The notes below the pieces were generated by a model. It was not told where the DNA came from and did not search any database. It worked only from the letters and a program-made list of their open reading frames with translations. Shown piece by piece: positions 55,325 through 63,091 of a stretch of DNA of 64,000 nucleotides. The DNA comes from an uncultured Treponema sp. (GTDB lineage: Bacteria > Spirochaetota > Spirochaetia > Treponematales > Treponemataceae). The stretch is taken from NCBI GenBank assembly GCA_946411505.1, contig CAMKEG010000003.1, positions 233,666-297,665 on the forward strand. The letters run 5' to 3'. Position 1 is the first letter of the stretch. Each line of letters opens with the position of its first letter. Made by a program: the position numbers and the translations under genes.

Positions 55325-56104
55325 ATGAGCGCTCTTTTCTTTGGTCTGGCCCTGCCGTTTTTGGGAACGACGCTAGGAGCCGCGACGGTTTTCTTTTTAA
55401 AAGGCAAGATGAACGACAGCCTTGAGCGGGGCCTTTTAGGCTTCGCCGCGGGCGTCATGGTGGCGGCCAGCGTTTGGTCGCTTTTGATTCCGGCGATGGA
55501 CATGTCGGCTTCTTTGGGCCGCCTTGCCTTCGCGCCCGCCTTGGCGGGATTCGCGGCGGGAATCGCCTTTTTGTTTTTGCTTGACAAAATCACTCCGCAC
55601 TTGCACGCGATGGCGCAAAAGCCGGAAGGCCCCGCCGCGTCGATAAGCCGCACGACGATGCTTTTCTTCGCGGTCACCCTGCACAACATTCCTGAGGGCA
55701 TGGCCGTCGGCGTTGCTTTGGCAAGCTTTTTGAGCGGAGGAGCGGCGATAAGCGCGGCGGACTCGTTTGCCCTGGCGCTTGGAATCGCAATCCAAAATTT
55801 TCCTGAAGGCGCGATTGTTTCGATGCCGCTTTTAAGCGAAGGTAGCGGCAAGGGAAAAGCCTTTTTGTTCGGAACCCTTTCGGGCGCGGTTGAGCCAATC
55901 GCCGCCGCCCTTACGATTTTGCTCACGGCGCTCTTGCTTCCCTTGTTGCCCTACATGCTTTCTTTCGCGGCGGGCGCGATGGTTTACGTTGTCATCGAGG
56001 AACTTGTTCCCCAAGCCGTCCGCGACGAAAAGACCGACATTTGCGCGATAACATTCGCCGCGGGCTTCGCGCTGATGATGGTCCTGGACGTGGCGCTGGC
56101 GTAG
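55325..56104 (+). CDS. ZIP-family divalent metal transporter
   Basis: 259 residues with eight membrane helices. The two metal-site helices carry the family motifs HNIPEGMAVGVA (about residue 120) and QNFPEGAIVSMPL (about 158); a His-rich loop is short. ZIP proteins import zinc, iron or manganese; the exact ion is not readable. Another metal locus follows within 40 bases: a DUF3793-flavodoxin unit and then a P-type ATPase, so this part of the window is a metal-handling neighbourhood. Confidence 0.92.
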   Translation: MSALFFGLALPFLGTTLGAATVFFLKGKMNDSLERGLLGFAAGVMVAASVWSLLIPAMDMSASLGRLAFAPALAGFAAGIAFLFLLDKITPHLHAMAQKPEGPAASISRTTMLFFAVTLHNIPEGMAVGVALASFLSGGAAISAADSFALALGIAIQNFPEGAIVSMPLLSEGSGKGKAFLFGTLSGAVEPIAAALTILLTALLLPLLPYMLSFAAGAMVYVVIEELVPQAVRDEKTDICAITFAAGFALMMVLDVALA

Positions 56105-56108
56105 GCGC

Positions 56109-56166
56109 TTGACAATTCCGTTAGCATATGCTAATTTAACGGCATGAAAAAGTTAGTTAATGCTAA
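56109..56166 (+). promoter_or_regulatory. Metal-regulator-type operator in a leaderless promoter
   Basis: TTGACA (56109-56114), 17 bases, TAATTT (56132-56137), six bases to the ATG at 56144. A perfect palindrome TTAGCATATGCTAA (56121-56134) overlaps the spacer and -10. A related TTAGTTAATGCTAA (56153-56166) lies in the first codons of the gene. The shape resembles DtxR/IdeR/TroR-type operators. Confidence 0.7.
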
Positions 56167-56773
56167 CCAAGAAGGCGCGGCGGGCTATGTTTTTGCAAAA
56201 ACTTTGATAAGGTGCGCGGCGCCGGCCTTGTGCGGAATCAAGGCGGGAAATTTGTTTTCAGTAAGGCAAAGCGATTTTTGCGAGCGCGACTTTTGCGATT
56301 GCGCGGCGGCGCTGGAATCTTTTGGAATTCAAAGCGCCTTTGTCCAAGGAAGGCGGCAAAGGATTGTCGCGATTTTTTACGACGCGGATTGGGTTCAAAA
56401 AATCTTGTCAAACCCTTGCGCAAAAAAATATCTTTTACAAAAAGGCTACTCAAACAGCGGCCCTTGCGGTGCGATATCCGTTCAAGACTTTGTAAAAACA
56501 GTTTGCTCCAAAATAAAAAGCGGCTCAAGCTTTCCGCACGAGGTGGGGCTTCTTTTGGGCTACCCGCTTTTGGACGTGATTGACTTTGAAAGGCGCGGCG
56601 GAAGGGGCTTCGCCCACTGCGGCTCTTGGAAAGCCTACCGCGACGTTGAGAACGCCAAAAAGCTTTCGCTTCTTTACAAGGAATGTTCGGAGCGCTGCCT
56701 GCGCCTTTTTGAGCGGGGCTTTTCGATTAAAGAAATAATTTGTTATGGCAAAAAGGCCGTCAAGGCGGCTTAA
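56144..56773 (+). CDS. DUF3793-family protein
   Basis: 209 residues, Cys-rich (about ten Cys). Hallmarks of DUF3793 are visible: an N-terminal CAPALCGIKAGNLFSV segment, LLQKGYSNSGPCG-type loop in the middle, and FPHEVGLLLGYPLLDVIDF in the C-terminal half. Members are often next to flavodoxin or haem/iron genes, and a role in metal or haem handling is suspected but not shown. It starts six bases after a -10 that overlaps the metal-type operator, and the flavodoxin gene follows after 18 bases. Confidence 0.85.
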   Translation: MKKLVNANQEGAAGYVFAKTLIRCAAPALCGIKAGNLFSVRQSDFCERDFCDCAAALESFGIQSAFVQGRRQRIVAIFYDADWVQKILSNPCAKKYLLQKGYSNSGPCGAISVQDFVKTVCSKIKSGSSFPHEVGLLLGYPLLDVIDFERRGGRGFAHCGSWKAYRDVENAKKLSLLYKECSERCLRLFERGFSIKEIICYGKKAVKAA

Positions 56774-56791
56774 AAATATTTGGAGGCATGT

Positions 56792-57214
56792 ATGAAAGTT
56801 GCTGTGATTTACGCAAGCACAACGGGAAACACGGAGGCGATGGCCAACGCCATTTGCGATTCGCTTAAGGAAAAGGGAGCGGACGTCCTTTGCGCGACCG
56901 CCGACGGAGCGGACCAGGCCGCCGCCTTGTCTTGCGACGCTTTGCTTTTGGGAAGCCCCGCGATGGGCGACGAGGTTTTGGAAGACAGCGTTGAGGAATT
57001 CTTTGCCGCGATTGAAGGCTCGATTTCTGGAAAGAAAATCGGAATCTTCGGCTCCTACGATTGGGGCGACGGCAAGTGGCTTCGCGACTGGGCGGACAGA
57101 ATCAAAAGCCAGGGCGCCGTCCTTTTGGACGAGCCGCTTATGGTCCACCTTACGCCCGAAGCCGACGACGTTCAAAAGTGCAAGGCTTGGGCCGCCTCTA
57201 TGTTATCCGCATAA
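56792..57214 (+). CDS. Short-chain flavodoxin
   Basis: 140 residues. The FMN phosphate loop is YASTTGNTEAMA at the N-terminus; the isoalloxazine loops are SPAMGDEVLE and GSYDWGDGKW. It carries electrons in place of ferredoxin when iron is short. The start at 56792 follows a TTGGAGG site; the few codons before it are not used. The link to the upstream DUF3793 gene and to the TTAG-N6-CTAA operator supports iron- or metal-dependent control. Confidence 0.93.
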   Translation: MKVAVIYASTTGNTEAMANAICDSLKEKGADVLCATADGADQAAALSCDALLLGSPAMGDEVLEDSVEEFFAAIEGSISGKKIGIFGSYDWGDGKWLRDWADRIKSQGAVLLDEPLMVHLTPEADDVQKCKAWAASMLSA

Positions 57215-57236
57215 AATTCCACAGGGCAAACACATT

Positions 57237-57449
57237 ATGAATTCAATAACAAAAAATGCTCCCAGTCGCGGCTGCGGCCGATCGGCGCCGCTTGATAACT
57301 GCGCTCCACGCGCATTGCGCCTTGAAACTATCTACGTCTGCCGCTATCGCGGCAGGCGCAAAGCGAGTGTCGCCGCCAGCCGCCCCGCTCCTTCGCGCAT
57401 TTTTTTACTGCTTCCATTGCGTTTGCCTTGTAAAATTCTCGTTGTCTAA
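57237..57449 (+). CDS. Uncertain 70-residue ORF with faint FeoA-like ends
   Basis: The frame runs from an ATG at 57237 to a stop one base before the next -35. The segment PLDNCAPRALRL, a central GRRKA and the ending PCKILVV are arranged as in FeoA-type proteins (PL...; GxxRxRL; PxxILV), but the diagnostic LGL-PG loop is not conserved. Codon use is poor and no ribosome-binding site is clear. It may be a decayed feoA or not a gene at all. Confidence 0.25.
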   Translation: MNSITKNAPSRGCGRSAPLDNCAPRALRLETIYVCRYRGRRKASVAASRPAPSRIFLLLPLRLPCKILVV

Positions 57450-57478
57450 TTGACATTTAAATTAGTCTATGCTAATAT
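57450..57478 (+). promoter_or_regulatory. Second metal-type operator/promoter, before the ATPase operon
   Basis: TTGACA (57450-57455), 17 bases, TAATAT (57473-57478). The palindrome TTAGTCTATGCTAA (57462-57475) occupies the same position relative to the -35 and -10 as the one before DUF3793. Transcription should start near 57485, leaving a leader of about 110 bases with a family-B repeat. Confidence 0.7.
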
Positions 57479-57527
57479 TAGCGGCGAAGCGTTTGTTCGT
57501 AAGACTTAAATCGAACGGCGCCGCATA

Positions 57528-57577
57528 AGCCGCAACATTCGCGCTTGTTAACTAACGCGCGCGAACAGCGGTATTGC
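57528..57577 (+). repeat. Interspersed hairpin repeat, family B, copy 4
   Basis: Begins GCCGCATAAGCCGCAACATT and ends GCGCGCGAACAGCGGTATTG, nearly identical to copy 1. It lies in the leader of the metal ATPase operon, between promoter and ribosome-binding site. Confidence 0.6.
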
Positions 57578-57597
57578 GTCATAGTATGGAGGAAACA

Positions 57598-57801
57598 ATG
57601 ACAGACGGATGGAAAAAATTTTTGTGGGGAGTCGCGGCCGGAGCGGTGGCGGCGGCCTTTGTTCAGACTGACACCTTTAAAAAAGGAGCGGCCAAGGCCT
57701 TGGCTTGCGGCGCCCAATTAAAGGAAGACGCAAAAGAATATTTTGAGACGCTCAAAGAAGACGTTGAGGACCTAAAGGCCGAAAGTTCCGCCAAGGCGTA
57801 A
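57598..57801 (+). CDS. Small membrane-anchored helical protein (YtxH-like) of the ATPase operon
   Basis: 67 residues from the ATG at 57598, set by a TGGAGG site. One membrane helix (about 7-23, FLWGVAAGAVAAAFVQ) is followed by an amphipathic charged helix rich in Lys and Glu, the layout of YtxH/gas-vesicle-like small proteins. Such small partners often accompany P-type ATPases. It lies 27 bases upstream of the ATPase gene in one operon. Confidence 0.72.
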   Translation: MTDGWKKFLWGVAAGAVAAAFVQTDTFKKGAAKALACGAQLKEDAKEYFETLKEDVEDLKAESSAKA

Positions 57802-57828
57802 GCCGGACGGGCCAGCCAAAAATTCGCC

Positions 57829-60021
57829 ATGAAATTTTGGGTCAAACATTCTTTGCCAGGCCGCGTCAGGATTGGCTACGACAAAAGCCAAGTGTCCGCG
57901 CGGCAGGCGGCGCTGGCAGCCGAGCTTCTTTCCACGCAGGAAGGAATCAAGAGCGCCAGCGCCAATTACTGCGTCGGCTCATTTTTGATTTATTACGACG
58001 CTTCCATTCTTTCAGAAAAACATATCAAGGCGCTTTTTATGGCGCTCTCCGAAAAATACTTGCAAAAAAAAGAGCTGCTTGACGAAGTCGGCGAGCCGCA
58101 AGAAAAGGAAAGCCTTTTGTTCAACTTGGCCGCGATGACTGTAAGCCATTACGCCAAGGCGCTTTTGCCTTTTTACGTCCGCTTGCTTTTGCGCGTCGTT
58201 TCGCTTTGTCCAAGAATCGCGCGCGGCCTTTTGCGCGTTGCGGCGGGGCAGGTCTTTCATTCCGAAGTCTTGGATTCCGCCGCGATTCTCGCCTCCCTTT
58301 TGGCGGGCGACGCCAGGACCGCTTCCAACATAAATTTTTTGCTGAACGTTGGCGACGCGATAGAAGAGTTCACCAAGAAAAAATCATACGGCGACTTGGC
58401 CGACCGCTTGCTTTCAAAGAACGACAAAGTCCAGCTTGTGGAAATCGAAGCGGACAAAAAGCGCGTTGAAAAAACCGTTCCGATAAGCCTTGTAAAAAAA
58501 GGCGACTTGGTCGCGGTTAGAAACGGCGGCGTGATTCCTGTTGACGGAACTGTCGCAAGCGGCGAGGCCCTTGTGAACCAAGCGGCGATAACCGGAGAGC
58601 CGCTCGCGGTTGAAAAGCGGCAAGGCTCTTCTGTCTTTGCGGGAACGCTTGTGCAGGAAGGCGAGATTTTTGTCGAGACGCGCGCGGTCGGAAGCCAAAC
58701 AAAAGTCCAGGGAATTCTTTCGATGATAGATTCTTCGGAGCGGCTAAAAGTGTCCTCTCAAGTTCGCTCCGAAAACTTGGCAAACCAGCTTGTAAAGTGC
58801 AACTTTATTCTTTCGGCCGCGACATTCCTTTTTACCGGAAGCGTCCGCAAAGTGATGGCGACCCTTATGGTTGACTATTCATGCGCGATGAAGCTTTCCG
58901 CTCCGATCGCCGTCTTGAGCGCGATGAAAGAGGCCGCCGAAAACGGCATCATCGTAAAGGGCGGAAAATTTTTGGAGGAAGCGTCAAAGGCCGACACGCT
59001 TGTTTTTGACAAAACAGGAACGCTGACCTGCGCCTCGCCGCGACTTTCTAAAATCCATTCCTTTTGCAAAAAAACGGACGACGAGCTTTTGGCGCTTGCA
59101 GCCTGCCTAGAGGAACACTTTGCCCATCCAATCGCGGCGGCAATCGTCCAAGCCGCAAAGGAGCGCGGCCTTCTTCACCCGGAAGAGCACGCGAAAGTTG
59201 AATACATCGTTGCCCACGGAATCGCCACAAGCCTTGACGGGAAGCGCCTTTTGATTGGAAGCCGGCATTTTATTTTTGACGACGAAAAATGCCAGGCGGA
59301 CGCCGGCTTGGAAAAAATTCAAAAGTCCGCGCTTGAAAACGGCGAGTCGCTTTTGTACCTTGCCGAAGAAAAACGCCTGATAGCGGCCTTTGCCATAAAC
59401 GATCCCTTGCGCCAAAACGCCGCCCGCGTTATCCAAGCGCTGCGAAAGTCGGGCATAACAAAATGCGCGATGATCACCGGCGACGACGAGGGCGCGGCCA
59501 AGAACGCGGCGGCCGCCGCCGGCGTTGACCAATACCTTTCGAGGGCGCTCCCCGAAGACAAGGTTTCGTTCATCGAAAAGGAAAAGAAGAATGGCCGCAA
59601 AGTCGTGATGGTCGGCGACGGAATCAACGACGCGCCCGCCCTTAGCGCGGCCGACGTTGGAATCGCGATGGGAAACGCCGCCGACATCGCGGGCGAAACG
59701 GCTGATATATCGCTTCCTGAAGGCGGCGGCTTGGAAGGCTTATTAAAAGTCCGCGGCTTGGGAAGCGCGCTGATGGAACGAATCGACTTGAACAACCGCG
59801 ACATAATCGGCGTGAACACCGCGCTGATGTTCCTAAGCTTGTTCGGCGCGATAACGCCTTCTTTGGCCGCCCTTTTGCACAACGCCTCCACGGTGATGTT
59901 CGGGGCGCGGGCGATGAAGCCCTTTTTGAAAGCGCCAGCAGCCGCGCGCCAATTGGAAGAGCAGCCGCAAAACGCCAACCGCCCGGACGGCATGGGCTTA
60001 CCAAAAACAGGGAGGGCGTAA
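57829..60021 (+). CDS. P1B-type heavy-metal ATPase with SCA membrane motif
   Basis: 730 residues. An N-terminal ferredoxin-like domain (about 1-80) lacks the CxxC metal motif. The ATPase core is complete: TGEP (255-258), phospho-Asp394 in DKTGTLT, HP motif AHPIAAA, and GDGINDAPALSAADVG near residue 590. The metal-site helix carries DYSCAMKLSAP (349-359) where copper/zinc pumps have CPC, which puts it near the CtpC-type group linked to manganese, iron or other ions. It should export a metal from the cytoplasm. It is preceded by the small YtxH-like gene and followed after one base by a 106-residue gene. Confidence 0.88.
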   Translation: MKFWVKHSLPGRVRIGYDKSQVSARQAALAAELLSTQEGIKSASANYCVGSFLIYYDASILSEKHIKALFMALSEKYLQKKELLDEVGEPQEKESLLFNLAAMTVSHYAKALLPFYVRLLLRVVSLCPRIARGLLRVAAGQVFHSEVLDSAAILASLLAGDARTASNINFLLNVGDAIEEFTKKKSYGDLADRLLSKNDKVQLVEIEADKKRVEKTVPISLVKKGDLVAVRNGGVIPVDGTVASGEALVNQAAITGEPLAVEKRQGSSVFAGTLVQEGEIFVETRAVGSQTKVQGILSMIDSSERLKVSSQVRSENLANQLVKCNFILSAATFLFTGSVRKVMATLMVDYSCAMKLSAPIAVLSAMKEAAENGIIVKGGKFLEEASKADTLVFDKTGTLTCASPRLSKIHSFCKKTDDELLALAACLEEHFAHPIAAAIVQAAKERGLLHPEEHAKVEYIVAHGIATSLDGKRLLIGSRHFIFDDEKCQADAGLEKIQKSALENGESLLYLAEEKRLIAAFAINDPLRQNAARVIQALRKSGITKCAMITGDDEGAAKNAAAAAGVDQYLSRALPEDKVSFIEKEKKNGRKVVMVGDGINDAPALSAADVGIAMGNAADIAGETADISLPEGGGLEGLLKVRGLGSALMERIDLNNRDIIGVNTALMFLSLFGAITPSLAALLHNASTVMFGARAMKPFLKAPAAARQLEEQPQNANRPDGMGLPKTGRA

Positions 60022-60022
60022 A

Positions 60023-60343
60023 ATGGAGTGGCGATATTTTCCGGGAAAGTTTCGCTTCCGCGACAAGGTCTTGCGCGACGAAGACATCCGCTGCGCCGCC
60101 ATCGATGCCGCGGCCGCCCTTTGCCCTTCCGCCAAAATCGAATGGAACGAAAGTACCAGCGGCATATTGGCCACCTTTGTCCCCGACGCGCTGGACATCG
60201 AAAAGCTAAAGGCGCTAGTTCCGCTATTAAAAGAGCTTGAGCCAAAAGTCCGCTTTTACACTCCGCAAAAAAAAGCCGCCGTCTTGGAAGGGATACAGAA
60301 GATAAGGGCGGCGATAAGTCTTAGCGCAAAGAAGTCATTTTAA
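60023..60343 (+). CDS. Conserved small protein at the end of the metal ATPase operon
   Basis: 106 residues, starting one base after the ATPase stop. It is probably soluble, with alternating strands and helices (WRYFPGKFRFRDKVL ... KIEWNESTSGILATFVP) that could form a ferredoxin-like fold similar to the ATPase N-terminal domain. No family is recognised. Position implies a role with the ATPase, possibly as metal-delivery or regulatory partner. Its last nine bases overlap the convergent antitoxin gene. Confidence 0.7.
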   Translation: MEWRYFPGKFRFRDKVLRDEDIRCAAIDAAAALCPSAKIEWNESTSGILATFVPDALDIEKLKALVPLLKELEPKVRFYTPQKKAAVLEGIQKIRAAISLSAKKSF

Positions 60344-60613
60344 GGCGGGAATTTTTTCAAGCTTAATTCGATAGCCAAGGCAGCGGAGCACAGAAGTAAA
60401 AGTCGTGAGATTTACTTTTTGGGAATTCTTTGAACGGAGTTTTTGTATTACAGTTGGAGAAACATCAGCTTGCTTCGCAAGTTCCCGTACGGAAATGCGC
60501 TGCGCTTCCATTTGCTCAAGCATGAATTCGGAGAGAAGAAAATCGTTGTATTCCTTATCATAGATTTCTTTTTGCTCTGGATTGTCTTTAAAGAATTTTT
60601 CAAATGTAGTCAT
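60335..60613 (-). CDS. Helix-turn-helix antitoxin-type regulator
   Basis: 92 residues. A Xre-like helix-turn-helix lies at about 42-80 (ISVRELAKQADVSPTVIQKL), preceded by an acidic helix. The start at 60613 is set by an AGGAGG site; the frame is open upstream through a toxin-like fragment. It resembles HigA-type antitoxins. It borders the ATPase operon on one side and the cassette region on the other, and base composition changes here. Confidence 0.75.
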   Translation of the reverse strand: MTTFEKFFKDNPEQKEIYDKEYNDFLLSEFMLEQMEAQRISVRELAKQADVSPTVIQKLRSKNSQKVNLTTFTSVLRCLGYRIKLEKIPALK

Positions 60614-60775
60614 TTCGTTTCCTCCTTCATTTCTGAATTTCGTGATGTCGTTTATTTTTCCAAAAGCACCAATTCTCTGACAAAGCATCAAAAACTTACG
60701 CTTTTGGTTCAAATCACAAGATCCGTAATAATCATAAGGTTGGCTTTTTCCTTTCGGCGTCATAATACCATTCAA
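60614..60775 (-). pseudogene. Possible toxin fragment fused in frame upstream of the antitoxin
   Basis: 54 codons, TTG-started, reading KGKSQPYDYYGSCDLNQ, then KFLMLCQRIGAFGKINDITKF and RNEG before the antitoxin start. The wording resembles the central part of RelE/HigB-type toxins (KFxxLCxRM...KFRNEG), where a KIxAFKPQP continuation would be expected. That continuation is missing, so the toxin looks truncated by a deletion next to the antitoxin. The family match is from memory of motifs and is weak. Confidence 0.35.
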
Positions 60776-60949
60776 TTTGGAAAAAAATTCCCTTATAAAT
60801 TATACAAGCTTCTTTCCTCAGGATGAAGTTGTATCATAAAAGTGACACATTGTCAAATTATTTTTGAGTCTACTTAGGAATTTTATGCATATCCATATAA
60901 AATTCAACAAAGAATTTGGAAACTGTGATATAATATGAAATTAGTATAA

Positions 60950-61023
60950 GTCATAAAGATTTTATGCCGACAGTTTTTCGGCTTTAAAAAATTTACGGCG
61001 GATACGGAGAATGTTTGTTATGT
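60950..61023 (+). other. Degenerate attC-like site at the left edge of the cassette region
   Basis: Shares GTCATAA near its left end, the internal GCCGACAG and the right-end GTTATGT (61017-61023) with the better attC sites downstream, but the pairing arms are weak. If real it marks the start of the first cassette. Confidence 0.35.
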
Positions 61024-61058
61024 GGACGCCCGCACTGGGGCGCTTTTGGAGGAAAAAT

Positions 61059-61973
61059 ATGTCTTTATATAATTTACAAAAAAATGAATTAAAATATATA
61101 AAAGAAGTTCCTTTCAAGTTAGAAAAAGATATACAGTCTTTATGTGAAGAAAACATGTCAGAATTACTAGGATGTGATTTTGTAAAAACAGAATTTGCCA
61201 TTGAAAATTTCAGATTTGATTCTTTAGGTTTTGATAAAACGACATCTTCTTTTGTAATTGTAGAGTATAAAAGAGATAAAAATTTCAGCGTAATAGATCA
61301 GGGATATGCATATTTGTCTGTGATGTTGAATCATAAATCTGATTTTATTTTGGAATATAATGAAACAACAGGTGGAAGTTTAAAAAGAGACGATGTCGAT
61401 TGGACTCAATCAAAAGTAGTATTTATTGCTCCTTCTTTTACAACTTACCAAAAAGAAGCAATAGGATTTAAAGATTTACCAATAGAATTATACGAAATAA
61501 AAAAGTATTCAAATGATACAGTTTCATTTACACAAATTCTTGCAAAAAATTCAAAAGAATCTATAAAAACTATTTCTAAATCAAATGAAAATGTTGAAAA
61601 AGTAAGTAAGGAAATAAAAGTATATACAGAAGAAGAACGAAAAGAATTTGGTTCTCAGGAAATTCAAGAATTATATGAAAAATTAAAAAATATGATACTA
61701 AATATTGGAGACGATATATCTGTAAAAGCTACAAAACTATATGTTGCTTTTATAAGAAAAGGTAATTTCTGTGATATAAATATTCAAAGAAACCAATTGA
61801 AAATTTGGCTTAATTTATCAAAAGGCTCTTTAAACGATAATAAAAACATAGCTAAAGATGTTTCTAATACTGGTCATTGGGGTAATGGTGATTATGAATT
61901 AGTAATTAATTCTGATTCAGATATTGAATATATAGTAAGTTTGATTAGACAGTCTTACAATGTAAGTGTGTAA
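61059..61973 (+). CDS. Cassette gene: DUF5655-type protein with nuclease-like N-terminus
   Basis: 304 residues from the ATG at 61059, preceded by a TGGAGG site. The N-terminal half (about 1-165) has a restriction-nuclease-like pattern: an acidic run before FVIVEYKRDKNFSVIDQGYAYL, where E-x-K could be catalytic. The C-terminal 110 residues match DUF5655 (SQEIQELYEKLKNMILNIGDDI, YVAFIRKGNFCDI). Similar proteins are common in integron cassettes and defence contexts; activity is not shown. Two bases separate its stop from the attC site. Strongly AT-rich. Confidence 0.72.
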   Translation: MSLYNLQKNELKYIKEVPFKLEKDIQSLCEENMSELLGCDFVKTEFAIENFRFDSLGFDKTTSSFVIVEYKRDKNFSVIDQGYAYLSVMLNHKSDFILEYNETTGGSLKRDDVDWTQSKVVFIAPSFTTYQKEAIGFKDLPIELYEIKKYSNDTVSFTQILAKNSKESIKTISKSNENVEKVSKEIKVYTEEERKEFGSQEIQELYEKLKNMILNIGDDISVKATKLYVAFIRKGNFCDINIQRNQLKIWLNLSKGSLNDNKNIAKDVSNTGHWGNGDYELVINSDSDIEYIVSLIRQSYNVSV

Positions 61974-61975
61974 TC

Positions 61976-62038
61976 ACATAACAAAGGTTCGTGGCCGACA
62001 GGCAGTCAAGCTGCTTGCGGTACAACCAGTTGTTAGGT
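61976..62038 (+). other. attC-like recombination site 1
   Basis: 63 bases. Ends ACATAAC... and ...GTTAGGT. TAACAA-a-GGTT-c-GT pairs with AC-a-ACC-ag-TTGTTA, with unpaired extrahelical bases as in integron attC sites. The inner arm is CCGACAGGCAG-tcaag-CTGCTTGCGG. The right-end GTTAGGT fits the GTTRRRY core where IntI cuts. Confidence 0.75.
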
Positions 62039-62083
62039 TGATGGCGCGCTGCGTCACTTTCGTATATAAATTCAGGAGTTTTT

Positions 62084-62437
62084 GTGAGTAAAATAAACAG
62101 AATCGAAACTGATGACTTTTGGGCTGATTCAACTATCATTGAAGCAGGCAACTTTGTATATACAAGTTATTGCATGAAAAATGAAGGGCAATCTGTTGAA
62201 AATCAAATTAATGGCGCAATTGATGTTCTAGAAGAACGACTTAAAAAAGTTGGTTTAACTTTAGAATCTGTAATTCAAATGGACTGTCTTTTTGCAAACA
62301 TAGCCGATCTAAATGCCTTGCCAGACATTTAAAAAAATCGTTTCAAAGGAGAATATCCTACAAGAAAAGCTTATGAAACAAAATTTATAAGAGAAGGAAT
62401 AAAGTTTCAGATTGATGCGGTGGCATTTAAGGGATAA
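62084..62437 (+). pseudogene. RidA/YjgF-family gene with an in-frame stop codon
   Basis: GTG start after an AGGAG site; 118 codons in one frame. It reads as a normal RidA (TIIEAGNFVYTSYC, INGAIDVLEERLKKVG, VIQMDCLFANIADLNALPDI) to a TAA at 62330, then continues in the same frame KNRFKGEYPTRKAYETKFIR and EGIKFQIDAVAFKG to a stop at 62435. Intact RidA deaminates reactive enamines/imines. The stop removes the last third, including part of the active site. A terminator follows. Confidence 0.8.
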
Positions 62438-62445
62438 ATAAATTA

Positions 62446-62470
62446 CGGCGGGTCAAGCCCGCCTTTTTTA
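62446..62470 (+). terminator. Terminator after the ridA-like gene
   Basis: GGCGGG-tcaag-CCCGCC followed by six T. It insulates the next cassette genes, which have their own TAAAAT -10 near 62494. Confidence 0.85.
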
Positions 62471-62520
62471 TAGACAAAAAACAAGAAAATGTGGTAAAAT
62501 AATCCCACAAGGAGACACTT

Positions 62521-62781
62521 ATGCCTAGAATCGTTCCAATCAGAGATTTAAAAAATACCACTGCCATTTCAACTCTATGCCATGAAGATGATGAACCTAT
62601 TTTCGTTACAAAAAACGGATATGGTGACATGGTTTTAATGAGTATGGAAACTTATGAAAAGAACCTGTTCCTTGCAAATGTATATGGAAAACTTGAAGAA
62701 GCAAAAAAGGATATGAAAAACGGAAAGTATTCTTCTGTTGAAGATGCAGTTTCAAGAATAAGGAAAACTCATGGCCTATAA
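62521..62781 (+). CDS. Phd/YefM-type antitoxin
   Basis: 86 residues. Starts with PRIVPIRDLKNTTAISTLCHEDDEP and VTKNGYGDMVLMSMETYE, the Phd/YefM fold with its VTxNGxxxxVLM pattern. The C-terminal helix (KYSSVEDAVSRIRKTHG) would wrap the toxin. It overlaps the toxin gene by 11 bases. An AAGGAG site precedes the ATG. Neutralises the toxin and represses the operon. Located in the second cassette. Confidence 0.88.
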   Translation: MPRIVPIRDLKNTTAISTLCHEDDEPIFVTKNGYGDMVLMSMETYEKNLFLANVYGKLEEAKKDMKNGKYSSVEDAVSRIRKTHGL

Positions 62782-63085
62782 TGTCCGAATTATGGAAAAG
62801 GCTGAGCAGGATTTATCTGAAATTGTAACTTACTTTACAGATAAGCTTTGCAATCCAAAAGCTGCCGAAAGTTTACTTGAAGAATTTCTCGAAGAAAAAA
62901 ATAATATTTCTGATAATCCTTATATGTATCCGTTAAGTAACGATTTAGTATTGCAATCAGAAGGATATCACAGGTTTCTTTTCAAGAAAAATTATATTGC
63001 TCTATACTTAATCGATGATAATGAAAAAGAAGTATATATAATGAGAATCTTTTATGCAAAAAGAGATTATGCTAATCTAATATAA
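62771..63085 (+). CDS. RelE/ParE-family toxin
   Basis: 104 residues with the RelE/ParE core: VRIMEKAEQDLSEIVTYFTD, NPKAAESLLEEFLEEKNNI and RFLFKKNYIALYLIDDNEKEVYIMRIFYAKRDY. The closing V-x-I-x-R-I-F-Y-A-x-R-D-Y is typical of the ParE/RelE tail. It should cut mRNA on ribosomes or inhibit gyrase; the sequence does not decide which. It is the last gene before the second attC-like site. Toxin-antitoxin pairs are common in integron cassettes and stabilise the array. Confidence 0.88.
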   Translation: MAYNVRIMEKAEQDLSEIVTYFTDKLCNPKAAESLLEEFLEEKNNISDNPYMYPLSNDLVLQSEGYHRFLFKKNYIALYLIDDNEKEVYIMRIFYAKRDYANLI

Positions 63086-63091
63086 AAGCAA

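Noticed and set aside
57256..57453. Overlapping 65-codon hydrophobic ORF
   Set aside because: Alternative frame of an already doubtful stretch, no start signal, runs into the -35 of the next promoter.
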